Assembly (NCBI GenBank): GCA_030054015.1
Contig: JASGCR010000161.1
Location: 1 to 5,421 of the forward strand
Direction of reading: 5' to 3'
Length of the DNA stretch: 5,421 bases
From: Candidatus Symbiobacter sp.
GTDB lineage: Bacteria; Pseudomonadota; Alphaproteobacteria; Elsterales; Elsteraceae
In this document: positions 1 to 5,354 of the stretch, one piece after another
Numbering within the stretch: position 1 is the stretch's first letter
Layout of the letters: each line of letters begins with the position of its first letter
The notes under the pieces: model-generated
Databases searched by the model: none
What the model was told of the DNA's origin: nothing
What the model saw: only the letters and a program-made list of their open reading frames with translations
Translations under genes and position numbers: made by a program

Positions 1-7
1 AATGCCC

Positions 8-137
8 TGCACCAACCCCCCCAAGAAAAGCTATGAATTTTTTTACAAAAAATTCCAGCTTTTCTATCCCCCCCTTCCTAAGCAGGAAGGGGGGGTCAGT
101 GACTTTTTCGACTTAATCAGACCTTCCCTAAGGAAAG
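8..137 (+). repeat. Left copy of a long inverted repeat flanking the operon
   Basis: Bases 8-32 are identical to the reverse complement of 5330-5354 (25 bp), and 57-106 are identical to the reverse complement of 5258-5307 (50 bp). The AT-rich part between (33-56) and the inner end (107-137) match only partly. The unit contains two hairpins. One is AT-rich: 24-32 with 57-65, then 35-43 with 47-55. The other is a perfect 12-bp stem (68-79 with 84-95, loop AAGC) beginning with seven C. A short TTCC/GGAA hairpin follows at 125-135. No ORF is credible inside it. It lies beyond the 3' end of the operon and could add to transcription termination. Confidence 0.9.
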
Positions 138-223
138 TCTAAATAAATCTCTAACCTCCTCCATTCCCGCCGCGCCTGCTTGGGCGCGGCGGGAATGGAG
201 GGAACTTTTCGACTTATTCAGAC
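105..223. repeat. Direct repeat bracketing the 19-bp hairpin
   Basis: TTTTCGACTTAATCAGAC at 105-122 recurs at 206-223 as TTTTCGACTTATTCAGAC, matching 17 of 18 bases. The two copies bracket the 158-201 hairpin. A related, more diverged version (TTTCGCTGCTTACTCAG on the minus strand) occurs in the right flanking repeat just inside its conserved part, so the first copy belongs to the repeat unit and the second looks like a duplication of its inner end. Confidence 0.6.
158..201 (-). terminator. Perfect 19-bp stem-loop after the operon, probable terminator or 3'-end hairpin
   Basis: Bases 158-176 pair perfectly with 183-201 around a six-base loop (177-182, TGCTTG on the plus strand), with one more G-U pair possible at 157/202. 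It starts 47 bases after the TAG of the binding-protein gene, the last gene of the operon. On the minus strand the tail is AGGTTAGAGATTTATTT, T-rich but without a clean T-run. It may therefore be a weak intrinsic terminator, a 3'-end stabiliser, or a copy of a palindromic intergenic repeat. Confidence 0.5.
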
Positions 224-248
224 TCCAATAGGAATCACCCCACCCGCC

Positions 249-1364
249 CTAGAAATTGAACTGGGAAATATTCCCCTTGTTAAAGACAAAGGGCGAGCCG
301 AGCAAGATTTCCGAACCGTTAATCACTTGCAATTCGCCCAATTTCCCGGCTTTGACCGATTTGTCACCGGCTTTCAGGGTGCCGTCGCTCACCGCCCGCA
401 ACACGTACATGGCGGCGTAGCCCAAATCGACCGGATTCCACAGCACCACCGATTTGACGCAATCTTTGTCAACATAGGGTTTCATGGCATTGGGTGTCGC
501 CAGGCCCACCACGGCAACCGACCCGCATTTTTTGGCTTGGGTCACCGCTTCGGCTGAGGCCGGGGTGGCGACCGAGGTCATGCCAAAAATGCCCTTTAAT
601 TTGCTGCCATGTTTGTTGATCAAACTGGTGGCTTGGTTAAAGGACAAAGTATTGTCTTCTTGGGCTTCGACGGTTTCCAAAAAGGTCATTTTGGGATGGC
701 ATTTGGCGGCATAGGCCGACATTTCGGCGATCCAGCGGGCTTGGTTGGGTGTGGTAAAGGTCGATGTCACAATGGCGATCCCCGCATCGGTGCCGGCTTC
801 TTTGGCCATGTTGTCGACCAAGGCCTTGGCAATGCCGTTAAATTGCGCTTGATTGACGAACCATTGCCGCGCATCGGGGGTGGAATTGGCATCATAACCG
901 ACGACGTTAATCCCCTTGGCCAGGGCTTTCTTCAAGACCGAGGCAATCGCCACCGGATCATTGGCGGCAAACAAAATCCCGTCCACGCCCGATGTGATGT
1001 AATTATCGATAAAGGTGATTTGTTCATCGATATTGGCCTTGGTCGGACCATCGGTTTTGGCATCGACCGTGCCGAGTTCCTTGGCCGCATCGGCGATGCC
1101 TTTTGATGTCGCGTCAAAATAGCCAATGCCGATCAATTTTGGCACATCGACCACTTTGATTTTTTTGCCCTTGCGGTTGGGGGCGTTCATGGCCATGCCG
1201 CCATCATAGGGCCTCGCCGCCGCCGCCATCGCTTTGCCATCGCAAGCGAGCGGGTTGGTGGCCTGGTCATCCCCGCCCATCCAACTGGCGGCATGACTCG
1301 TTCCAAGGGTGACAGGGGCCAGCACCGCAAGTGCCACCGCCGCCAAAAATGTTTGTTTAAGCAT
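249..1364 (-). CDS. Periplasmic sugar/autoinducer-2-type substrate-binding protein (LsrB/RhaS family)
   Basis: The 371-residue product is the ligand-capturing subunit of the importer encoded upstream. Residues 1-25 look like a Sec signal peptide: a Lys near the start, a hydrophobic core, then TSHA before the likely cleavage site. Residues 26-68 form a low-complexity Ala/Gly/Met-rich stretch, and the type I periplasmic-binding fold (Peripla_BP_4) begins near KIKVVDVPK at 69. Landmarks shared with LsrB/RhaS proteins, as recalled, are VPKLIG (74-79), DGPT (105-108), GYDANSTP (157-163), ATPNAMKPYV (289-298) and a closing FNKGNISQFNF. Lys76, Asp158, Gln208 and Pro268 align with LsrB ligand contacts, while Asn207 and Ser270 replace Asp and Ala. 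Four Cys (41, 222, 280, 302) remain after the signal peptide and could form disulfides. The start is supported by GGAGAGGA at 1371-1378, six bases upstream. Family membership is firm; the ligand (rhamnose, AI-2 or another sugar) is undecided. Confidence 0.95.
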   Translation of the reverse strand: MLKQTFLAAVALAVLAPVTLGTSHAASWMGGDDQATNPLACDGKAMAAAARPYDGGMAMNAPNRKGKKIKVVDVPKLIGIGYFDATSKGIADAAKELGTVDAKTDGPTKANIDEQITFIDNYITSGVDGILFAANDPVAIASVLKKALAKGINVVGYDANSTPDARQWFVNQAQFNGIAKALVDNMAKEAGTDAGIAIVTSTFTTPNQARWIAEMSAYAAKCHPKMTFLETVEAQEDNTLSFNQATSLINKHGSKLKGIFGMTSVATPASAEAVTQAKKCGSVAVVGLATPNAMKPYVDKDCVKSVVLWNPVDLGYAAMYVLRAVSDGTLKAGDKSVKAGKLGELQVINGSEILLGSPFVFNKGNISQFNF

Positions 1365-1483
1365 AACGCATCCTCTCCAAGATTAATAAGGTTTTGCAAC
1401 TTCTTTGGGTTCATTGAAAGCAAATTTAACGATGGCGACCCCAGACCACCTAGGCAAACCCCCGAAAAAACCTAGGCGACCCC
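1365..1483 (-). other. Intergenic gap in the operon with a possible CCTAGG stem-loop
   Basis: These 119 bases separate the second permease gene from the binding-protein gene, while the other junctions are overlapped or one base wide. Two CCTAGG hexamers (1449-1454 and 1471-1476) can pair with each other. On the minus strand the stem extends to 8 bp with one G-U pair around a 16-base loop (1455-1470) containing TTTTTT and GGGGG. A 9-bp direct repeat GGCGACCCC occurs at 1434-1442 and 1475-1483. There is no T-run after the stem, so it does not look like a terminator. It could be an mRNA-stabilising or processing hairpin that raises binding-protein output, or the gap could hold an internal promoter; neither is demonstrated. 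No gene is visible. Confidence 0.4.
1371..1378 (-). promoter_or_regulatory. Strong ribosome binding site of the binding-protein gene
   Basis: On the minus strand GGAGAGGA lies six bases before the ATG at 1364. It is the clearest Shine-Dalgarno site of the operon. It fixes the start and fits the usual need to make more binding protein than membrane or ATPase subunits. That expression difference is inferred from the family, not seen. Confidence 0.7.
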
Positions 1484-2452
1484 CTAACCATCGTCATGGC
1501 GTTTGAACAGATTGCTGAGAATGATGGTACCCATCAGCACCAAACCAATCACCATGATGGTGCCATCGCCCTTTACCCCGGCCAGCGACAGCCCATTTTT
1601 AAGCGATTGGATCAATGCCAATCCCAACAACGTGCCAATAATTGATCCGCGCCCGCCAAAAATGCTGACGCCACCCAGCACCACGGCGGTAATCACGTCA
1701 AGCTCCAGACCACTGCCCATGTCAGAGCGGGTGGTGGAAACGCGCGAGACAAAAACCACCGCCGCCAATCCGGCCAGCAAACCAGTTGCGGTATAGATTA
1801 ACACTATCGTGCGGTTAATTAAAATACCAGAAAAACGTGCCGCCACCGGATTGGCCCCGGTGGCATAAACCGCGCGACCAAAAGGCGTGACATGCAGGAT
1901 AAAGGCCGCCGCCAGGGCCAGAAACCCAAACAGCCATAATTGCACCGGCACGCCATAAAAATCGCTTTGTCCCAGCACGTAGAACCATTCGGGATAGCCG
2001 CGCACCGAACGCGCCTCGCTAATGCCCTCGGCCAGGCCACGATAGAGGGCGAGGCCGGCAATCGTCGTGATCAAAGGCGGCACCCGAAACCTGGTGATCA
2101 TAATGCCATTGGCCAGGCCTGCCAGCCCGCCTACCCCCACCGCCATCACCATCGCCAGCGGCAAAGGCAGCCCCAGATTCTTCCACAACACGCCAAGACA
2201 TATGGCCGCCAGGCCCAAGATCGACCCCACCGACAGATCAATCCCGGCGGTGATCATGATAAAACTCATGCCGAGGGCGATAATGCCCACTTCGGCCATT
2301 AATCGCCCCTGGTTCAACAAATTTTCAACCGTCAAAAAGCGATCCGATTGCGTCGATAAAACGAACAGGCAAACCACCAATATCACCGCCAAGATGGTTT
2401 CATGGCGCAGCCAGGACTTAAAATTGATGCGCAGGGGAAGGGAATGAGTCAT
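1484..2452 (-). CDS. Sugar ABC transporter permease, second subunit (LsrD/RhaQ/RbsC-like)
   Basis: The 322-residue inner-membrane protein belongs to the BPD_transp_2 permease family and should form half of the translocation channel with the neighbouring permease. Hydrophobic segments are visible at roughly 17-34, 54-70, 73-90, 96-120, 125-140, 171-188, 215-235, 251-266, 270-288 and 297-313, about the usual ten. Family landmarks are GIDLSVGS (70-77), FRVPPLITT (122-130), GRAVYATGANPVAARFSGI (192-210, the cytoplasmic loop that contacts the ATPase) and VVLGGVSIFGGRGS (257-270). Length is normal for the family. The ATG at 2452 lies one base past the stop of the preceding gene, and AGGAAGG at 2457-2463 (within that gene's end) is its ribosome binding site, so translation is probably coupled. 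The product ends RHDDG with a TAG stop. The class is secure; which of LsrD, RhaQ or another sugar permease is closest cannot be settled by eye. Confidence 0.95.
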   Translation of the reverse strand: MTHSLPLRINFKSWLRHETILAVILVVCLFVLSTQSDRFLTVENLLNQGRLMAEVGIIALGMSFIMITAGIDLSVGSILGLAAICLGVLWKNLGLPLPLAMVMAVGVGGLAGLANGIMITRFRVPPLITTIAGLALYRGLAEGISEARSVRGYPEWFYVLGQSDFYGVPVQLWLFGFLALAAAFILHVTPFGRAVYATGANPVAARFSGILINRTIVLIYTATGLLAGLAAVVFVSRVSTTRSDMGSGLELDVITAVVLGGVSIFGGRGSIIGTLLGLALIQSLKNGLSLAGVKGDGTIMVIGLVLMGTIILSNLFKRHDDG

Positions 2453-2453
2453 G

Positions 2454-3470
2454 TCATCCTTCCTCGCGTCGATGTCGGCGGGTAATATCGATCAAAACCG
2501 TGACCAAGATCAATGTCCCCAACACCGCCCGCAGCCAATAAGCCGACACATTCAAAAACACCAAAGCCGACCCGATACAGGCAAATAATATCGCCGCCAG
2601 GCTTGCGCCAATCACCGTGCCGGTACCGCCCAGAATCGACACGCCGCCAATCACCGCGGCGGTTATAATGGTTAATTCCAAATTGGGTGGCACGGTCGAT
2701 TGAATGACTTGCAATTGGGTGGCAAACAACACCGCCGCCAGGCCCGCCAACAGCCCATGCAGGGCAAAGGCCAGAACACACACGCGCTTGGGGTTGAGGC
2801 CGGCGGCGCGGGCGGCTTCCGGGTTGCCGCCCACCGCATAAAGGCTGCGGCCAGTGGCGGTATAATGCAGCCACAAAGCCGTGATAGCGGTTAAGACCAC
2901 CATGAACCAAATCGGGGCCGGGATGCCGAGCCAGCGTTGCTGAGCGATAAAAAAACCGCTCGGCAAATCGGTGATCCATTGCCCGCCGGTCACGCTTATG
3001 AGGCCGCCTTTGAGAATCGACAACATCCCCAACGTCACGACAATGGACGGAATGCGCAGATACGCCACCACCCAACCAACCAGCCCGTTAATCCCCGCCC
3101 CCACCAGCACCGGCAGCAGCCAGGCCAGCCAGATGGGTACCCCATTCACCGCCAAACTGCCCGACAGGGTCGCCAATACCCCAATCAGCGACCCCACCGA
3201 CACGTCAATATGACCGGTAATGATCACCAATGACATGCCAATCGCCGCCACAGCAATAAAGCCATTGCCGGAAAAGACGCTGACCAAATTGGATTCGTTA
3301 AAGAAATTCTCGTTATAAAGACCCACCGTGATGCATAAAATGATGATGCAGCCCAGCACCACCAATTCCTGGCGATAGGTTTGAAGGCGATGGTGCCAGG
3401 GTTGAAACCAGGGTCGATTCCATGGTTCAACGCGGGACAGCGACAGATCAGACGTGCGGGTTCTGGTCAT
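2454..3470 (-). CDS. Sugar ABC transporter permease, first subunit (LsrC/RhaP/RbsC-like)
   Basis: The 338-residue product is the other membrane subunit of the importer. A hydrophilic, Trp-rich N-terminal tail (residues 1-35, with four Trp between 17 and 25) precedes hydrophobic segments at about 36-52, 63-84, 91-108, 112-136, 141-160, 185-201, 231-252, 264-283, 286-306 and 312-327. Typical BPD_transp_2 motifs are TGHIDVSVGS (85-94), LRIPSIVVTLG (138-148), GRSLYAVGGNPEAARAAGL (207-225, the ATPase-contact loop) and AAVIGGVSILGGTGT (271-285). The start codon overlaps the stop of the ATPase gene by four bases (ATGA, 3467-3470), with GGGAGG at 3475-3480 four bases upstream; the next in-frame Met is residue 79, inside the membrane domain, so this start is preferred. 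It is related to, but clearly different from, the second permease, which implies a heterodimeric channel. The family is certain; the substrate is not. Confidence 0.95.
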   Translation of the reverse strand: MTRTRTSDLSLSRVEPWNRPWFQPWHHRLQTYRQELVVLGCIIILCITVGLYNENFFNESNLVSVFSGNGFIAVAAIGMSLVIITGHIDVSVGSLIGVLATLSGSLAVNGVPIWLAWLLPVLVGAGINGLVGWVVAYLRIPSIVVTLGMLSILKGGLISVTGGQWITDLPSGFFIAQQRWLGIPAPIWFMVVLTAITALWLHYTATGRSLYAVGGNPEAARAAGLNPKRVCVLAFALHGLLAGLAAVLFATQLQVIQSTVPPNLELTIITAAVIGGVSILGGTGTVIGASLAAILFACIGSALVFLNVSAYWLRAVLGTLILVTVLIDITRRHRREEG

Positions 3471-5035
3471 GCGGCCTCCCCCGCCGGTTGGAGGGCGGTC
3501 GCGCCGGTAGCACCGGTCGCACCGGTCGCACCGGTCGCGGCGGCGGTCATGGCGGCACCCAGTTTTTCCGGCGTGGCCTCGCTGCGGGCAAATTCCCCGA
3601 CCATTGCCCCGTCTTTCATCACCAAGATGCGGTCGCTCATCCCCAATATTTCCGGCAATTCCGATGAAATCATCAGTACCGCCATGCCTTGCCCCGCCAA
3701 TTTGGACATGAGGGCGTGAATCTCGGATTTGGCTCCGACATCAATGCCGCGGGTGGGTTCGTCCATGATCAAAATGCGCGGGGTGGTGGCGAGCCATTTG
3801 GCCAGCACAACTTTTTGTTGGTTGCCGCCAGAGAGTTGCCGCACCATTTGATCCGGGCCGCGCCCGCGAATGGCCAGGCTTTTGATATAATCAACCGCCA
3901 GGCTATGTTCGCGGCGGCGATTAACCATGAAATATCGACTCATCCGCGCCAAAATCGCCAAGACGATGTTTTCGGCCAGATTCTGCATTTTGATCAGGCC
4001 TTGCAGCCCACGATCTTCGGGGACATAGGCAATGCCCAAATCGCGGGCCTGGGCCGGGCTGGTGATGGTAACCGCTTTGCCGTCGAGTTTAATCTCGCCG
4101 CCGCGCGCCGGGGTCACGCCAAAAATGGTTTGCGCCAGTTCCGACCGCCCCGCTCCCACCAAACCGGCAATGCCAAGAATTTCGCCTTCATGCAGGGTAA
4201 AGGAAATATCGCGCACCCGCGCGCCGCGCGACAAATGCGTGACCTCTAACACCGGGCGGCCTATGGCAATATTTTGTTTGGGATAAAGTTGATCAATATC
4301 GCGGCCCACCATCATCGCCACCAGGCTTTTTTGATTCAGCGCGGCAATGGAGTGGGTGCCAACATAGCTGCCATCGCGCAGCACCGTCACCCGATCCGCC
4401 AAGGCAAAGATTTCCGGCAATTTATGACTGACATAGACAATGCCAACCCCGCGTTCACGCAACCGCCGCACGATGCGCAATAAATGTTGGACATCCGCCT
4501 CGGCCAGGGATGCGGTCGGCTCGTCCATAATCACCACCCGCGCTTGCTGCGACAAAGCCTTGGCGATTTCGACGCGCTGGCGGTTGGCGACCGATAATGT
4601 CCCCAATTTGGTGTCGGGGTCGAGGTGGCTGCTGTCTAATTCCGCCAATATCCGCCGTGATTCTTGCCGCATTTTGCGCCAGTCAATGCCGCCCCAGCTA
4701 CGCCCACTGGGGCGGCGCGGCGCATGTCCCAAAAAAATATTTTCGGCCACCGTGAGTTCGGGGAACAAGGATAATTCTTGGTACACTATGGCGATGCCGT
4801 GGTCGCTGGCATGTTTGGGCGACTGGATTTCAACGCGCTGTCCCGCCACCTCGATGTGGCCCTGGTCGGGTCGGTGCAGGCCGCCCATAATTTTGATTAG
4901 GGTGGATTTGCCCGCCCCATTTTCGCCCAGCAAAGCATGAACCTCGCCCGCGCCCACCTCGAACGCCACGTCGCGCAGCACGGGTACGCCAGCAAAAGCT
5001 TTGCTTATCCCCGACATGGATAATAACGGCATCAT
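3467..5035 (-). CDS. Sugar ABC transporter ATP-binding protein with two nucleotide-binding domains (RbsA/LsrA/RhaT-like)
   Basis: The 522-residue protein contains two ABC ATPase domains in tandem, the hallmark of carbohydrate-uptake RbsA-type ATPases. Domain 1 has Walker A GENGAGKST (37-45), Q-loop Gln86, signature LSVANRQ (147-153), Walker B VVIMDEP (167-173) and switch His204. Domain 2 has the degenerate Walker A GLVGAGRSE (291-299) usual for this family, signature LSGGNQQK (401-408), Walker B ILIMDEP (421-427) and SSE in place of the switch His. Domain 1 is therefore expected to be the main hydrolytic site. The C-terminus carries an unusual (Thr-Gly-Ala)x4 tail at 501-512. Two adjacent ATGs (5035, 5032) can start it; GAGGGA at 5047-5052 lies 11 bases from the first, and Met7 is a further possibility. 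It is the first gene of the operon. The function is secure; the cargo depends on the binding protein. Confidence 0.96.
   Translation of the reverse strand: MMPLLSMSGISKAFAGVPVLRDVAFEVGAGEVHALLGENGAGKSTLIKIMGGLHRPDQGHIEVAGQRVEIQSPKHASDHGIAIVYQELSLFPELTVAENIFLGHAPRRPSGRSWGGIDWRKMRQESRRILAELDSSHLDPDTKLGTLSVANRQRVEIAKALSQQARVVIMDEPTASLAEADVQHLLRIVRRLRERGVGIVYVSHKLPEIFALADRVTVLRDGSYVGTHSIAALNQKSLVAMMVGRDIDQLYPKQNIAIGRPVLEVTHLSRGARVRDISFTLHEGEILGIAGLVGAGRSELAQTIFGVTPARGGEIKLDGKAVTITSPAQARDLGIAYVPEDRGLQGLIKMQNLAENIVLAILARMSRYFMVNRRREHSLAVDYIKSLAIRGRGPDQMVRQLSGGNQQKVVLAKWLATTPRILIMDEPTRGIDVGAKSEIHALMSKLAGQGMAVLMISSELPEILGMSDRILVMKDGAMVGEFARSEATPEKLGAAMTAAATGATGATGATGATALQPAGEAA
3501..3536. repeat. 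9-bp tandem repeat near the 3' end of the ATPase gene
   Basis: On the plus strand three perfect GCACCGGTC units (3510-3536) follow one variant unit GCGCCGGTA (3501-3509), with decayed versions of the same GCGGTC theme on both sides. On the coding strand they give Thr-Gly-Ala four times, just before the last ten residues. The unit is a multiple of three, so gain or loss of copies would change tail length without shifting the frame. Confidence 0.9.
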
Positions 5036-5046
5036 GGGCAGGTCAT

Positions 5047-5052
5047 TCCCTC
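5047..5052 (-). promoter_or_regulatory. Probable ribosome binding site of the ATPase gene
   Basis: GAGGGA on the minus strand lies 11 bases before the ATG at 5035 and 14 before the adjacent ATG at 5032. The spacing is slightly long and favours the upstream ATG. An out-of-frame ATG directly abuts the motif at 5046 and would give only four codons ending in the TGA within the tandem start codons. Confidence 0.5.
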
Positions 5053-5071
5053 GATAGGCATTTTTTCACGC

Positions 5072-5091
5072 TTCAACCCTTTAAGGGTGAA
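5072..5091 (-). promoter_or_regulatory. Inverted repeat in the operon leader, candidate operator
   Basis: TTCA-A-CCCTT-T-AAGGG-TGAA is a 9-bp inverted repeat with one bulged A (5076) and one central T (5082). It lies between the probable promoter and the ribosome binding site, about 37 bases before the first ATG. That position and symmetry suit a repressor site or a leader hairpin. No regulator is encoded in the window to match it, and the motif is not one I recognise. Confidence 0.4.
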
Positions 5092-5103
5092 TGCATTATG
5101 ACC

Positions 5104-5132
5104 AGAGTTTCACTATTTTTGCCGTGTGTCAA
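5104..5132 (-). promoter_or_regulatory. Possible sigma-70-type promoter of the transporter operon
   Basis: A perfect -35 hexamer TTGACA reads on the minus strand at 5132-5127. Seventeen bases later (5109-5104) is AACTCT, a poor -10. A better -10-like hexamer, CATAAT, lies at 5100-5095 but is too far from this -35. The TTGACA box also forms one arm of GTCAA-N10-TTGAC (5128-5132 and 5143-5147), which might be a protein-binding site. This is the only AT-rich stretch directly upstream of the first gene, so the promoter is probably here, but its exact elements are uncertain. Confidence 0.35.
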
Positions 5133-5151
5133 TGTTAATTTTTTGACCTTC

Positions 5152-5167
5152 CCCCGGCGCGTCGGGG
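5152..5167. repeat. Small GC-rich hairpin upstream of the promoter
   Basis: CCCCG (5152-5156) and CGGGG (5163-5167) pair around a six-base loop. On the minus strand the context reads TCATCCCCGACG, which resembles short palindromic intergenic repeats frequent in some alphaproteobacterial genomes. That resemblance is from memory and unverified. Some 20 bases separate it from the TTGACA box. Confidence 0.35.
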
Positions 5168-5227
5168 ATGACGACGCTCTTCCTTTTAAGTATTGAGGGA
5201 TGTTAAGGTTAAATTTCAGGCTTCCCC

Positions 5228-5354
5228 CTTCCCTAAGGAAAAGCTGAGTAAGCAGCGAAAGTCACTGACCCCCCCTTCCTGCTTAGGAAGGGGGGGATAG
5301 AAAAGCTTAGAATTTTTGTAAAAAATTCAAGCTTTTCTTGGGGGGGTTGGTGCA
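5228..5354 (-). repeat. Right copy of the long inverted repeat flanking the operon
   Basis: This is the inverted partner of the left repeat, with the same order of parts read on the minus strand: the C7 box (minus strand, 5346-5340), an AT-rich hairpin (5299-5308 with 5329-5338, then 5310-5317 with 5321-5328), the perfect 12-bp stem (5269-5280 with 5285-5296, loop GCTT) and a TTCC/GGAA hairpin near 5229-5240. The bulge bases of the AT-rich hairpin differ between copies while the stems are kept. It lies upstream of the operon promoter, so it could also insulate the operon from transcription entering from outside. Confidence 0.9.

Noticed and set aside
180..557. Plus-strand open frame of 125 codons over the end of the binding-protein gene
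   Set aside because: It begins inside the 19-bp hairpin, runs antisense to a clear binding-protein gene, and has a His/Gln/Gly-rich composition typical of an opposite-strand shadow.
609..1106. Plus-strand open frame of 165 codons antisense to the binding-protein gene
   Set aside because: It lies entirely opposite a well-supported gene, has no recognisable domain, and its pattern follows that gene's codons.
2449..3075. Alternative minus-strand frame of 208 codons inside the first permease gene
   Set aside because: It overlaps conserved permease motifs in another frame, is Arg/Gly/His-rich and lacks membrane segments or any known motif.
3401..3431. Imperfect inverted repeat (GTTGAA-A-CCA with TGG-TTCAAC) early in the first permease gene
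   Set aside because: It is short, bulged and explained by Trp/Pro-rich coding sequence; there is no independent sign of a regulatory role.
3689..4940. Several plus-strand open frames opposite the ATPase gene
   Set aside because: All are antisense to conserved Walker and signature motifs and show shadow-like composition with no ribosome binding site of note.
249..5035. Naming the operon lsrACDB
   Set aside because: Gene order fits and the proteins are related, but two ligand-contact positions differ and no lsrK, lsrR, lsrF or lsrG is present, so gene symbols were withheld.
5033..5046. Four-codon upstream open frame overlapping the ATPase start
   Set aside because: The ATG at 5046 directly abuts the GAGGGA motif with no spacer, so ribosomes are unlikely to use it; the overlap is probably accidental.
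5290..5346. G-quadruplex from the G7 runs
   Set aside because: Only two G-runs lie on the same strand here, 43 bases apart, and each pairs into a stable hairpin; four nearby runs are not available.
8..5354. CRISPR array or integrase-type attachment sites
   Set aside because: There is no series of evenly spaced direct repeats with unique spacers, and no integrase, tRNA gene or tRNA fragment is visible.
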